Positions 35,246 to 43,788 of a stretch of DNA of 64,000 nt are shown here, one piece after another (the first letter of the stretch is position 1; each line of letters opens with the position of its first letter). The stretch covers positions 434,001-498,000 of the forward strand of contig JACKNG010000001.1 in NCBI GenBank assembly GCA_024235015.1. The letters are read 5' to 3'. Origin of the DNA: Gammaproteobacteria bacterium. GTDB taxonomy: Bacteria > Pseudomonadota > Gammaproteobacteria > Ga0077536. Under the pieces are notes generated by a model. That model was not told the DNA's origin. It worked only from the letters and a program-made list of their open reading frames with translations, and searched no databases. The position numbers and the translations under genes are program-made.

Positions 35246-36082
35246 ATGCAGCTCGCCATGAACATCCGCAACTGGGGCGCCCAGGCGACGCCGGCCAAGC
35301 TGCGCGCCTGCGCCGAGGCAGCCGACCGCTCCGGCCTGGACGCCATCTGGTTCAACGACCACATCGGCCTGCCGCCGGTGATCGGCGACAACGCCTACGG
35401 CATCCCGGACGAGATGGGTGCCATCCTCGACCCGCTGGGCTTCGCCCACTGGCTCGCCGCGGTGACCACCCGTATCCGTTTCGGTACCGCGGTGCTGGTC
35501 CTGCCCTACCGCCCGCCGCTGGTCACCGCCAAGCTCGTCCAGACCGTGCAGGCCCTGTCCGGCGGCCGCTTCCTGCTCGGCGTCGGACCGGGCTACCTGG
35601 CCGAGGAATTCACCGCGCTCGGCGTGGCGCGCAACCGCCGCGGCGCGCTCACCGACGAGGTGCTCGAGGTGCTGCACGCCGCCGCGCGCGACGGCGTGGT
35701 CGAACGTCACGGCCAGCTGCTGCGGCTCGAACCGCGCCCGCCGCTGCCCCCGATCTACGTCGGCGGCGGGGCGGCGGCGGCGATCCCACGCGCGCTGGCC
35801 CGCGGCGACGGCTGGATGCCGGTCGGCCTCGCCCCCGCGGCCCTGGCGGCGCCGATTGCCGACCTCGCCGCGCGGACACGCGACGCCGGCCGCGAACCGC
35901 TCGCGGTGGTTGCGATGAAGACGCTGCCGCTGGAAGATCCCGCCGCCGCCGCAGCCCTGGCCCGCGCCTACCGCGATGTCGGCGTGACCCAGCTCGTCCA
36001 CACCCAGGGCTACGACAGCCCGGCCCACTATGCCGAGGTGGTGGAGCAGGTCGACCGTGAGCTGCGCAGCGCCATCGCCTGA
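35246..36082 (+). CDS. LLM-class flavin-dependent oxidoreductase
   Basis: The 278-residue luciferase-like TIM-barrel enzyme starts MQLAMNIRNWGAQATP. Key blocks are LDAIWFNDHIGLPP, RIRFGTAVLVLPYRPPLVTAKLVQTV, GRFLLGVGPGYLAEEFTALGV and IYVGGGAAAAIPRALARGDGWMP. ATG 35246 has AGGGAG upstream. A TauD-type dioxygenase gene follows after 21 bp on the same strand, so they are probably cotranscribed; both would use O2 chemistry on unknown substrates. Confidence 0.9.
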   Translation: MQLAMNIRNWGAQATPAKLRACAEAADRSGLDAIWFNDHIGLPPVIGDNAYGIPDEMGAILDPLGFAHWLAAVTTRIRFGTAVLVLPYRPPLVTAKLVQTVQALSGGRFLLGVGPGYLAEEFTALGVARNRRGALTDEVLEVLHAAARDGVVERHGQLLRLEPRPPLPPIYVGGGAAAAIPRALARGDGWMPVGLAPAALAAPIADLAARTRDAGREPLAVVAMKTLPLEDPAAAAALARAYRDVGVTQLVHTQGYDSPAHYAEVVEQVDRELRSAIA

Positions 36083-36103
36083 ACCGAGTCCGAGAACATC
36101 CGC

Positions 36104-36949
36104 ATGAGCCATCACTACGACCACATCATCGTCGCGCCCTTGACCCCGGCCATCGGCGCCGTCGTCGACGGCGTCGACCTCGCGCGCCCGCTGGCCCCCG
36201 CCGTGTTGGACGAAATCCAGCATGCCTTCCACGAACGCCTGGTGCTGTTCTTCCGCGACCAGTCGCTGGCCCCGGAGCAACTGGTACGCTTCGCACGCAA
36301 TTTCGGCGACATCGGCTACTACCCCTTCGTCGAGGGCATGGCCGGGCATCCCGAGGTCGTCGAGGTGGTCAAGAAAGAGGACGAGACCATCAACTTCGGG
36401 GGGCTGTGGCACACCGACACCGCCTACCTCGAACGTCCGCCGGCCGGCTCGGTCCTCTATGCCGTGACCGTGCCGCCCTACGGCGGCGATACCCTGTTCG
36501 CCAACATGTACCTGGCCTACGACAGCCTCTCCGACGGCATGAAACGATTGCTGGAGGGCCTGCGCGGCGTCAACAGCGCGGAGAAGCCCGATGCCGCCGT
36601 CACCCGCGTCCACCGCATGGCCGACAAGCCGCGCGACGCCAGCGCCATCGTCACCACCGCCGCCCATCCGCTGGTGCGCACCCATCCCGTCACCGGGCGC
36701 AAGGCGCTGTACTGCTCGGATGCCCACACCACCCACATCGAGGGCATGAGCGTCGCGGAATCGCGCCCGCTGCTGCAATACCTCTACCGGGTGCAGCAGC
36801 GCGAGGAATTCGGCTGCCGGCTGCACTGGACGCCGGGCACGGTCGCGCTGTGGGACAACCGCTGCGCCCAGCACAACGCGCTGAACGACTACCACGGCCA
36901 CTTGCGCGTGATGCATCGCGTCACGCTGGCCGGCGAGGTACCTTGCTAG
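36104..36949 (+). CDS. TauD/TfdA-family alpha-ketoglutarate-dependent dioxygenase
   Basis: The 281-residue non-haem Fe(II) enzyme couples 2-oxoglutarate oxidation to substrate hydroxylation. The Fe-binding HxD is in LWHTDTAY, the distal His in DNRCAQHNALNDY, and the 2-oxoglutarate-binding Arg in HLRVMHRVTL. The N-terminal TPAIGAVVDGVDLARPL is typical of taurine, 2,4-D and alkylsulfate dioxygenases. It follows a luciferase-like gene by 21 bp. Its substrate might be a sulfonate, phenoxyacid or similar, but nothing here decides. Confidence 0.92.
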   Translation: MSHHYDHIIVAPLTPAIGAVVDGVDLARPLAPAVLDEIQHAFHERLVLFFRDQSLAPEQLVRFARNFGDIGYYPFVEGMAGHPEVVEVVKKEDETINFGGLWHTDTAYLERPPAGSVLYAVTVPPYGGDTLFANMYLAYDSLSDGMKRLLEGLRGVNSAEKPDAAVTRVHRMADKPRDASAIVTTAAHPLVRTHPVTGRKALYCSDAHTTHIEGMSVAESRPLLQYLYRVQQREEFGCRLHWTPGTVALWDNRCAQHNALNDYHGHLRVMHRVTLAGEVPC

Positions 36950-37021
36950 GGTCCGTATTGCATCAATCGCAGCCTCCGACGCCGAGCCGCGCCGGGGCCC
37001 ATCCCAGGGGAGAGCAACATC

Positions 37022-37702
37022 ATGAGCGAACGTTTTTTCACCGACGCGGAACTGCGCGAGATGGAGCGGCGCACGGTCGACCGCCTGACCGACGCCATCG
37101 AGGCCGGCGACAGCGACAAGGCCAAGAAGCTCGCCCGCCGCATGTACAACGAGTTCCTGTCCATGCACGACCTCTACCGCAACTGGATCACCGCGACCTT
37201 GAGCGAAGTCGGCCGGCGTTACGGTGACGAGGCGCTCGACGACGTCATGGTCGAGGGCGTGCGCGCCTGGTGGCAGCCGATCACGCGCGCCATGCCGCAG
37301 GACCCGGAGTCACTGCCGGCGCGCATCAAGATGTTCGCCGCTGGCCTGCACGGCCACCTGCAGCCGCTCGAGATCAGCGAGGACGACGACAAGATCGAGA
37401 TCAAGATGTGCCCCTGTGGCAGCGGCGGGCGCCTGATCCAGGAAGGCAAGTACGAGGGCGACGAGGCCTTCCTCACCATCGAGAAAGGCCAGCGTATGAC
37501 CTACGGCCGCCCCGACTACCCGGTCTACTGCGCCCACGAGTACGCCATGGAACGGGTCGACATCGAGGAGAACGGCACACCGTTCGTCGTCGTCGAGCCG
37601 GCCGCCAGGCTCGGACGCGATCACTGCAAGATGGTCGTCTACAAGGATCCGGCCAAGATCCCGGCCGAGTACTACGAGCGCATCGGCCTGAAGAAGCCCT
37701 AG
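37022..37702 (+). CDS. Uncharacterised protein with CPC...CxH putative metal-binding motif
   Basis: The 226-residue protein is helical in the first 115 residues (ELREMERRTVDRLTDAIEAGDSDKAKKLARRMYNE). It then has a beta-rich region with Cys130-Pro-Cys132-Gly-Ser-Gly-Gly-Arg and Cys170-Ala-His172, a plausible zinc or metal site. It resembles proteins annotated in L-2-amino-thiazoline-4-carboxylate hydrolase-like groups only loosely, and I do not assign that function. ATG 37022 has GGGGAGAGC upstream. It follows the dioxygenase gene by 72 bp on the same strand and may be cotranscribed. Confidence 0.75.
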   Translation: MSERFFTDAELREMERRTVDRLTDAIEAGDSDKAKKLARRMYNEFLSMHDLYRNWITATLSEVGRRYGDEALDDVMVEGVRAWWQPITRAMPQDPESLPARIKMFAAGLHGHLQPLEISEDDDKIEIKMCPCGSGGRLIQEGKYEGDEAFLTIEKGQRMTYGRPDYPVYCAHEYAMERVDIEENGTPFVVVEPAARLGRDHCKMVVYKDPAKIPAEYYERIGLKKP

Positions 37703-37751
37703 GCCACCGCCGTGCCGTCGCGCGGCGCGCCAGCGGCGGGCCGCGCGACCT

Positions 37752-38348
37752 TCAGGACGCGTCGAGCGCGGGCAGGCGCTGCTCGACGATGTCGGCAAAG
37801 CTCTGCAGCACGCGCAGGGTCAGGCCCCAGATCACGTGGTCGTCGAAGCGGATACCCGGGAAGCTGGCCCCACCCGGCGGGTATTCGATCTCGGTCACCG
37901 TGCTGTCGTCGAACAGGTGGGAAAGCGGCACCCAGAACACGCTGGCGACCTCGTGCGGCTGGCGCACCGTGGCCTGGGCCCGGGTTGCCCCACCGACGTG
38001 GTAGACGAACGGCGACAGGGTCAGGCCGCCACGCACGTCCGGCCGCACCGGCAACGGCCCGACACGGTCGGCCGGACCGATGTGCAGGCCGATCTCCTCG
38101 AACGTCTCGCGCTCGGCGACGGCGTGGGCATCGGCATCGTGGATGCCGGCACGCCCACCGGGGAAGGCCACCTGCCCCGTCCAGGGGTCGCCCTTGCGCT
38201 CGGCGCGGCGGATGAAACAGACGTCGAGTTCGCGTGCGCCCGGCGACAGGATCATCGCCACCGAGGCGTGGCTGGGCGCGGGTTTGAAGGCGGCGGGGAC
38301 GTGCTCCTGCGCGAGCAGGGCCGCGCGGATTTCTTCGAGGGTCAACAC
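37752..38348 (-). CDS. CoA pyrophosphatase-type Nudix hydrolase
   Basis: The 198-residue Nudix protein carries the CoA-pyrophosphatase (UPF0035) signature before the Nudix box: IRRAERKGDPWTGQVAFPGGR. The box itself reads GGRAGIHDADAHAVAERETFEEIG, with the REtfEE metal-binding core and the D-x8-RE spacing of the CoA subfamily. It would hydrolyse CoA or acyl-CoA to 3',5'-ADP and phosphopantetheine. No gene is tightly coupled to it on the same strand. Surrounding genes deal with acyl-CoA esters, which fits. Confidence 0.9.
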   Translation of the reverse strand: MLTLEEIRAALLAQEHVPAAFKPAPSHASVAMILSPGARELDVCFIRRAERKGDPWTGQVAFPGGRAGIHDADAHAVAERETFEEIGLHIGPADRVGPLPVRPDVRGGLTLSPFVYHVGGATRAQATVRQPHEVASVFWVPLSHLFDDSTVTEIEYPPGGASFPGIRFDDHVIWGLTLRVLQSFADIVEQRLPALDAS

Positions 38349-38424
38349 CGGGTAAGGTTCGCGATTCGCTGCCGCGGCGTCAAGCGCCCGCGCCGCGAAC
38401 CGAGTCCAGCCACGAGGAGGAGCG

Positions 38425-38838
38425 ATGTCATTCCGCCACCAGATCCGCGTCCGCTACGGTGAGTGCGACCAGCAGGGTGTTGCCTTCAACGCCCACTACA
38501 TGGCCTGGATGGACGACGCCACCGAGGTCTGGGTGCGCGGCATCAGCCCGGGCGGCGACTACCACGCCTTCGACTGGGAATGGATGGTGGTCAAGAGCGT
38601 GATCGAATGGCAGTCCTCGGCGCGCACCGCGGACCTGCTCGACATCGACGTCGGCGTGGTGCGCTGGGGGCGCAGCTCCTTCGATTTCGGCTTCGTCGGC
38701 TGCGTCGCCGGCCGCCCCGTGTTCAGCGGCCGCACCGTCGCGGTGAGCGTGAAGCCGGTGACCCTGGCGAAGATGGACACCCCCGCCGCGGTGCGCGAAC
38801 TGCTGGGGCCGGCGTTGGACTGGGACGTGCCGGCCTAG
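38425..38838 (+). CDS. Acyl-CoA thioesterase (4HBT hot-dog fold)
   Basis: The 137-residue single hot-dog protein is of the 4-hydroxybenzoyl-CoA/YbgC thioesterase group. The active-site block VRYGECDQQGVAFNAHYMAWMDDA holds the catalytic Asp, and VKSVIEWQSSARTADLLDIDV is the conserved second helix-strand. ATG 38425 follows GAGGAGGAG. It is transcribed away from the Nudix gene and towards the acyl-CoA synthetase gene, with palindrome copy 4 between them. It hydrolyses acyl-CoA esters of unknown chain. Confidence 0.9.
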   Translation: MSFRHQIRVRYGECDQQGVAFNAHYMAWMDDATEVWVRGISPGGDYHAFDWEWMVVKSVIEWQSSARTADLLDIDVGVVRWGRSSFDFGFVGCVAGRPVFSGRTVAVSVKPVTLAKMDTPAAVRELLGPALDWDVPA

Positions 38839-38876
38839 GACGGCGCATGCGGCGCGAATGGGCCGCGCGAATGGCG

Positions 38877-38953
38877 CGAATGGTGACAGTATACTTTTCG
38901 CATGCGCCGTGCCGTCGGCACGGCGTGAGTCAAAAGTATACTGTCACCATTCG
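38877..38953. repeat. Intergenic palindrome, copy 4, with nested hairpin
   Basis: The outer arms 38877-38898 and 38932-38953 are complementary over 22 bp (CGAATGGTGACAGTATACTT... and its reverse). A separate inner hairpin CGCCGTGCC-GTC-GGCACGGCG lies at 38905-38925. It sits between the convergent thioesterase and acyl-CoA synthetase genes. The core TGGTGACAGTATACTTTT is identical to copies 2 and 3, while the inner hairpin is unrelated, so the core is the conserved unit. Confidence 0.9.
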
Positions 38954-39029
38954 TGCCAGCATTCGCGCAGCCGACGGCGCAACGCCGCGGACGGGCGTGG
39001 CAACAGCTCTGCGCCCGTCCGTCAGAGCG

Positions 39030-40583
39030 TCAGACGATTCTCGAGTCGTGCTTGCCCCAGTAGCGGTCGCGCAGCAGGCGCTTGTACAGCTTGCCCGTCG
39101 GCAACCGCGGCAACTCGTCTTCGAAGTCGATGCTGCGCGGGCACTTGATGTGTGACAGGTTGGCGCGGCAGAAGACGATCAGTTCCTGCTCGAGCGCCGC
39201 CCCCGGGGTTTCGCCCGGCATCACCTGGACCACCGCCTTGACCTCCTCGCCGAGGTCCTCGTTGGGCACGCCGAACACCGCGGCATCGGCCACCTTCGGA
39301 TGGGTGATGAGCAGGTTCTCGGTCTCTTGCGGATAGATGTTGACGCCACCCGAAATGATCATGAAGGTCTTGCGATCCGTCAGGTAGAGGTAGCCCTCCT
39401 CGTCGACGTAGCCGACGTCGTTGACCGTGCACAACTCGCCATTGGACGAGCGTGACTCGGCCGTCTTGTCCGGGTTCTTGTAATACTCGAAGGGCGTGCC
39501 GCTCCGGAACCACAGCGTGCCCGGCTCTCCGGTCGGCACCGGCTGCATGTCGTCGTCGAGCACTTGCAGTTCACCGAGCATGATCTTGCCCACCGTGCCG
39601 GGGTGCGCCAGCCACTCCTCGGCGTTGCAGTAGGAGAAGCCGAGGCCCTCGGTGGCGCCGTAATACTCGTGGATGATCGGCCCCCACCAGTCGATCATGG
39701 CCTGCTTGACCTGCACCGGGCAGGGCGCGGCGGCGTGCACCACGTATTCCAGCGAGGACACGTCGTACTTGCTGCGCACCGCTTCCGGCAGCTTGAGCAT
39801 GCGGCTGAACATGGTCGGCACGAGCTGGCTGTGGGTGACGCGGTACCTCTCGACCAGGGCGAGGTACTGCTCCGGGTCGAACTTCTCCATGATGATGCTG
39901 GTGCCGCCGACGCGGATGGTCAGGCTGACCGAGGCGTTCGGCGCCGAGTGGTAGAGCGGCGCCGGCGACAGGTAGACCATGTCCTCGCGGAACTGCCACA
40001 GATCGGTGAGGAACTGGTAGAGCAGCAGCGGCTCGCTCGGCGGCTGGTCGGGCAGCGGTCGCAGGATGCCCTTGGGACGCCCGGTCGTGCCCGAGGAGTA
40101 CAGCATCGACGTGCCCAGCCACTCGTCGCTGATGGGGGTGGCCGGGAAACGCGCCGTCGCCGCCTCGAAGTCGACCACCGCGCCCTCCGCGCCGTCGCCG
40201 CCGCCGACGACCAGGACCTGCTTGACCTGCGGGCACTGTTCGACCGCGGCCAGCGCCACCTCGCGCTTGGCCTGCGAGGTGATCAGCAACTGCGAGTCGC
40301 TGTCGTTGATGATGAAGGCGACCTCCTCGGGGGTGAGGTAGGAGTTGATGCAGGTGTAGTACAGGCCTGCCCGCGCCGCCGCCCCGCAGGCCTCGCAGTA
40401 GTGCGCGTTGTTCTCCATGAACACCGCGTAGTGATCGCGTTGACCGAGGCCGTGGCTGCGCAACAGGTGAGCGAGGCGGTTGGTGCGCGCCTCGTATTCG
40501 CCCCAGGTCACCACTTCGCCGGACCCGGCCATGATGAAACAGGCTTGATCGGCCTTGGCGGCCGCATGCTTGCCGGGATACAC
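39030..40583 (-). CDS. Acyl-CoA synthetase (AMP-binding)
   Basis: The 517-residue ANL-family ligase has LYSSGTTGRPKG (nucleotide-binding loop), YYGATEG (adenine motif), DVGYVDEEGYLYLTDRK (core/hinge) and a C-terminal TGKLYKRLLRDRYW with catalytic Lys. The start is a GTG at 40583 with GAGGGGG about 9 bp upstream. It is the last gene of a minus-strand run after the alpha/beta hydrolase gene (87-bp gap). It resembles long-chain or bile-acid-type ligases by eye, but the substrate is unknown. It is only distantly similar to the ligase at 32463. Confidence 0.92.
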   Translation of the reverse strand: MYPGKHAAAKADQACFIMAGSGEVVTWGEYEARTNRLAHLLRSHGLGQRDHYAVFMENNAHYCEACGAAARAGLYYTCINSYLTPEEVAFIINDSDSQLLITSQAKREVALAAVEQCPQVKQVLVVGGGDGAEGAVVDFEAATARFPATPISDEWLGTSMLYSSGTTGRPKGILRPLPDQPPSEPLLLYQFLTDLWQFREDMVYLSPAPLYHSAPNASVSLTIRVGGTSIIMEKFDPEQYLALVERYRVTHSQLVPTMFSRMLKLPEAVRSKYDVSSLEYVVHAAAPCPVQVKQAMIDWWGPIIHEYYGATEGLGFSYCNAEEWLAHPGTVGKIMLGELQVLDDDMQPVPTGEPGTLWFRSGTPFEYYKNPDKTAESRSSNGELCTVNDVGYVDEEGYLYLTDRKTFMIISGGVNIYPQETENLLITHPKVADAAVFGVPNEDLGEEVKAVVQVMPGETPGAALEQELIVFCRANLSHIKCPRSIDFEDELPRLPTGKLYKRLLRDRYWGKHDSRIV

Positions 40584-40670
40584 GCGTGGTTCCCCCTCTT
40601 TATTCTTCCTTCGACGTGGTTGAATGCCCGTGGCCCGCCGTCCGCGTCAGCGCGACGCGGGCGCGGCGCT

Positions 40671-41534
40671 TCACACGTCCGAACGCTGCTCGATGTCGGC
40701 TAGCACCGGTAACAGGTACTTCTTGAACTGGACCGGGTCCTCGGACATCGGGAAATGGCCCATGCCTTCCATCAGGGTATAGCTCGCCCCCGGCACGGCC
40801 TCGGCCAGAGCGCGGCAGGCTTCCGGGTAGGCCGACCAGTCATAGTCGCCGCTCAGCACGTAGAGCATGCATTTCGCGGTATCGATGCCGCCCGCCGCCT
40901 CGCGCAGGTCGTGTTCGAGCGCGTAGTACCAGAGGTCGCCGGAGAACACCGGCGGCGCACCCTGGCTGTAGGTCCACACCGTCTCGCGCACGCGCGCCTC
41001 GGGCGCGTTGGGCGAGCACAGCGAGAGCATCATGGCCGGCTTGGCGTCGTTCGACAGTCGTGGATGGCGCCACCATTGCTGCCACAGCCGGTCGAAGCCG
41101 CCGCTCCACATCGAGGCCTCGAGGCCGATGCAGGCGCGGAAGCTGTCGGCGTGATTGAGGGCCAGGTCGGCAGCGAGGTGGCCGCCCATCGAGCAACCCA
41201 TGTAGACGGGGCGATCGAGTCCGAGCGTCTCGACCAGGCGTACCCAGTAGTTCATGAAGAAGGCCTGGGTGAGCTTGTACTCCTCCTCCCAGTAACGCTT
41301 GCCGTCCGGCGGCAGCGACTTGCCGTGATACGGCAGGTCGGCGGCGATGACGCGGAAGCGCGCGGTGATCTCGGGATCCTCGAGCAGGTGACGGTACTGG
41401 CGCCCGTCCGAGCCCGCGGTGTGCTGGCAGACCAGCGGGATGCCCTGCCCCGCTTCCTCGAAGTAGACGCGATACTCGAGGCCATCGAGATCGAGGTAGA
41501 CGTAGCGGCCGGTGATGTCGGAATAACGTGCCAT
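40671..41534 (-). CDS. Alpha/beta-fold hydrolase
   Basis: The 287-residue protein has the nucleophile elbow GCSMGG, a C-terminal catalytic His in EGMGHFP and an oxyanion region around LVCQHTAGSDGRQ. The acidic member is probably in the LSGDYDW segment. ATG 41534 has GAGGAGGG upstream; the longer frame from 41861 shadows the next gene. It starts 11 bp after the stop of the small protein at 41546-41950, so they are very likely cotranscribed. The substrate class (ester or C-C bond) is unknown. Confidence 0.88.
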   Translation of the reverse strand: MARYSDITGRYVYLDLDGLEYRVYFEEAGQGIPLVCQHTAGSDGRQYRHLLEDPEITARFRVIAADLPYHGKSLPPDGKRYWEEEYKLTQAFFMNYWVRLVETLGLDRPVYMGCSMGGHLAADLALNHADSFRACIGLEASMWSGGFDRLWQQWWRHPRLSNDAKPAMMLSLCSPNAPEARVRETVWTYSQGAPPVFSGDLWYYALEHDLREAAGGIDTAKCMLYVLSGDYDWSAYPEACRALAEAVPGASYTLMEGMGHFPMSEDPVQFKKYLLPVLADIEQRSDV

Positions 41535-41545
41535 GCCAACCCTCC

Positions 41546-41950
41546 TCATGCAGCCTGCGCGGCTTCGCGCACGCACAGGCCGAACACGGCGTGGATGCGG
41601 CGCAGCGCGTAATAGTAGGCGTAGGCCGCGCCCAGGTCCCCGCTCAACTCGAAACCGTGATGCAGGGTGGCGGCGAAGATGTCGTGGTAGAACGGCTTGG
41701 GATTCGCCTCCAGCAGCATCGGCCGCCAGGTCTCGAGCGCACCACCGACGTGGATGTCGTAGGGGTCGTAGCCCTGGCTGCCCGGGACGAAGCCGGTGAC
41801 CCGGCCGTTCTCGATGTGCATGAAGTAGTCGTCGTCGCCGACGCGGTAGCGGATGTCGCAATTCCAGTAACGCGCCGTCAACGTGAACTCGGCATCGGCG
41901 TTCAACCGTTCACGGATGGCGTCGACCGGCAGTCGCAGCGGGTCGCTCAT
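41546..41950 (-). CDS. Small uncharacterised protein, possibly SCP2-like
   Basis: A 134-residue cytosolic protein starts at ATG 41950 with GGAGGAAG just upstream. The pattern is alternating strands (FTLTARYWNCDIRYRVGDDDYFMHIENGRVTGFV) followed by helices (YHDIFAATLHHGFELSGDLGAAYAYYYALRRI). It is reminiscent of the sterol-carrier-protein-2 fold, which binds acyl or sterol ligands, but I cannot confirm the family. It lies between a glutathione transferase gene and an alpha/beta hydrolase gene in a five-gene minus-strand cluster. Confidence 0.7.
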   Translation of the reverse strand: MSDPLRLPVDAIRERLNADAEFTLTARYWNCDIRYRVGDDDYFMHIENGRVTGFVPGSQGYDPYDIHVGGALETWRPMLLEANPKPFYHDIFAATLHHGFELSGDLGAAYAYYYALRRIHAVFGLCVREAAQAA

Positions 41951-42006
41951 GTCTTCCTCCCCAGTGCTAGAGCGGCCCGGGCGCAGAGGTGCCGGGCCGC
42001 GGGCCG

Positions 42007-42654
42007 TCAGCCCTTCTGTTCCATGAAGGCCTGCAGCGCGGCCTGTTGATCGGCCATGACCTTGGCCCCTGCCGGGCGCGCATTGGTCTGCTCCAGTGCG
42101 GCCTTCAAACCCGGCACCGCTTCGACGATGTCCCAGCCGTAGACCGCCTGGCACACCGGCGCGGCGTAGATGAAGCTGTGCGCGGCGACGATGTCGGCGA
42201 GCGAGAACGCACCGCAGATGAAGGGCTTGAAGCTGCCCAGGGCCTGCAGCGCGGCGAGGCCGTTCTCGATGACCGGCTTGGCCTCGGCGACCGCGGTTTC
42301 ATTGCGCTTCTCACCGAAGAAGATCTCGGCGTAGTGACGGCGCGCGGGCAGCTCGATGTAGAGTTCGACGATCTTGGCCACCTCGCGCACGCGGGCGGCG
42401 GCGAAGGCATCGCCGGGCACGAGCGCCGGGGTCGGCTTGAGGGCCTCGATGTAGTCGAGGATGACGTTGGTCTCGGCGAGGAAGCCCTGCTCGGTCTCGA
42501 AGCACGGCACTTTGCCCATCGGGCTCTTGGCCTTGTAATCGGCCTCCTGGCTGGGCATGGCCTGCACTTCCTCGAACTCGAGACCCTTCTCGAGCAGGGC
42601 GAACTTGACCATGTTGTAGTAATTGCTGACGGCGAAACCATGCAGCTTGATCAT
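42007..42654 (-). CDS. Glutathione S-transferase
   Basis: The 215-residue protein has an N-terminal thioredoxin-like domain (MIKLHGFAVSNYYNMVKFALLEKG, with KVPCFET the cis-Pro turn and ETNVILDYIE the glutathione-binding Glu-Thr). The C-terminal domain is helical (FSLADIVAAHSF, N-capping box). ATG 42654 has GGAGGAG upstream. It sits between a luciferase-like gene and the small SCP2-like gene on the same strand. GSTs in such clusters often conjugate or isomerise reactive intermediates; the substrate is unknown. Confidence 0.9.
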   Translation of the reverse strand: MIKLHGFAVSNYYNMVKFALLEKGLEFEEVQAMPSQEADYKAKSPMGKVPCFETEQGFLAETNVILDYIEALKPTPALVPGDAFAAARVREVAKIVELYIELPARRHYAEIFFGEKRNETAVAEAKPVIENGLAALQALGSFKPFICGAFSLADIVAAHSFIYAAPVCQAVYGWDIVEAVPGLKAALEQTNARPAGAKVMADQQAALQAFMEQKG

Positions 42655-42774
42655 GACGGGATCTCCTCCTCAGTTGTCGTACGGTGCGCCCGCACCGGCC
42701 CTGCCACGGTCGCGGCAGCAGCACGCGACGGCGGCGCGCGAACGCTCACCCGGCGGTGCCGCGGGGCGTCGCGT

Positions 42775-43635
42775 TCAGATGGCGCCGATGCTGCGCCCGA
42801 TCGCCGCGTAGCGGTCGAGCCAGCGTAGCACAGTGTCGCGATCCTCGGTCGGGCAGCGCGGGATCGCGCGCTCGATGCAGCCGAGGTCGGCGAAGCGCCT
42901 GAGATCGTCAGCCGAGGTCTCGAAGATGTCGAACATCGAGACCGGCACCTCGGCCGGATCGCGGCCGACCGCGCGCAGCCGCGCGTGCAGGTCGTCGAGG
43001 TCGGCGCGCAGGTCGCGATGGAAGCCGCCGACGGGGATCCAGCCGTCGCCGAACTCGGCCACCCGCTGGCGCCCCCAGCGCGAGGCGAAGGTGCCCAGGA
43101 TGACCGGGGGATGCGGCTTCTGCACCGGTTTCGGATACGACCACACGCGGTCGAAGTTCACCCATTCGCCGTGGAAACTCGCCTCGTCCTGCGTCCACAG
43201 CGCCTTCATGGCCTTGACGCGTTCTTCGAGGACCTGCCAGCGCTTGTCGTAGGGGGTGCCGTGATTCTCCATCTCCTCGCGGTTCCAACCGGCGCCGACG
43301 CCGAACAGGAAACGTCCATCGGACAGCCGGTCGACCGTGGCCACGGTCTTGGCCAGGGCCAGCGGTTCGTGCTCGACCACCAGGCAGATACCGGTGCCGA
43401 GCTTGATGGTCTTGGTCACCACGGCCGCCGCGGCGCAGCTCGCGAAGGGGTCGGACATGTGCACGTACTCGCGCGGCAGCGGCCCATTGCCCGGCCACGG
43501 CGTCTCGCGGCTGGCCGGGATGTGGGTGTGTTCCGGGAACCACACCGACTCGAAGCCGCGTTCCTCGGCAGCGACCGCGAGTTCGTCGGCGCGGATCGAA
43601 TACTCGGTGTTGAAACTCATCACGCCCAGCTTCAC
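42775..43635 (-). CDS. LLM-class F420-/flavin-dependent oxidoreductase
   Basis: The 286-residue luciferase-like TIM barrel starts at a GTG (43635) with GGAGAGGAGG upstream; the ATG at 43668 is less likely. It shares FPEHTHIP, IKLGTGICLVVEH, GRFLFGVGAGWNREEMENHG and DGWIPVGG with the paralogue at 19765-20616, so the two descend from one duplication. It is the first gene of the minus-strand cluster with the GST, small unknown protein, hydrolase and acyl-CoA ligase. The cofactor and substrate are not determined. Confidence 0.9.
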   Translation of the reverse strand: MKLGVMSFNTEYSIRADELAVAAEERGFESVWFPEHTHIPASRETPWPGNGPLPREYVHMSDPFASCAAAAVVTKTIKLGTGICLVVEHEPLALAKTVATVDRLSDGRFLFGVGAGWNREEMENHGTPYDKRWQVLEERVKAMKALWTQDEASFHGEWVNFDRVWSYPKPVQKPHPPVILGTFASRWGRQRVAEFGDGWIPVGGFHRDLRADLDDLHARLRAVGRDPAEVPVSMFDIFETSADDLRRFADLGCIERAIPRCPTEDRDTVLRWLDRYAAIGRSIGAI

Positions 43636-43788
43636 GTCGTCCTCCTCTCCTGCGAATCGACGCGCCATTGTGTGCCATCACCGGCGTCGGCGACAGCACC
43701 GGCACCCGCACCATGACCGGCAAACGCGACGTGCGGAACCTACACTTGAGCGGAAAGGTCCACTTCAGTCCGCACCGAGGAGATCGCC

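Noticed and set aside
34103..37168. A 1021-codon minus-strand frame running through the DAHP synthase gene and two plus-strand genes
   Set aside because: Only the last 348 codons match a protein family; the rest is antisense to clear luciferase-like and dioxygenase genes.
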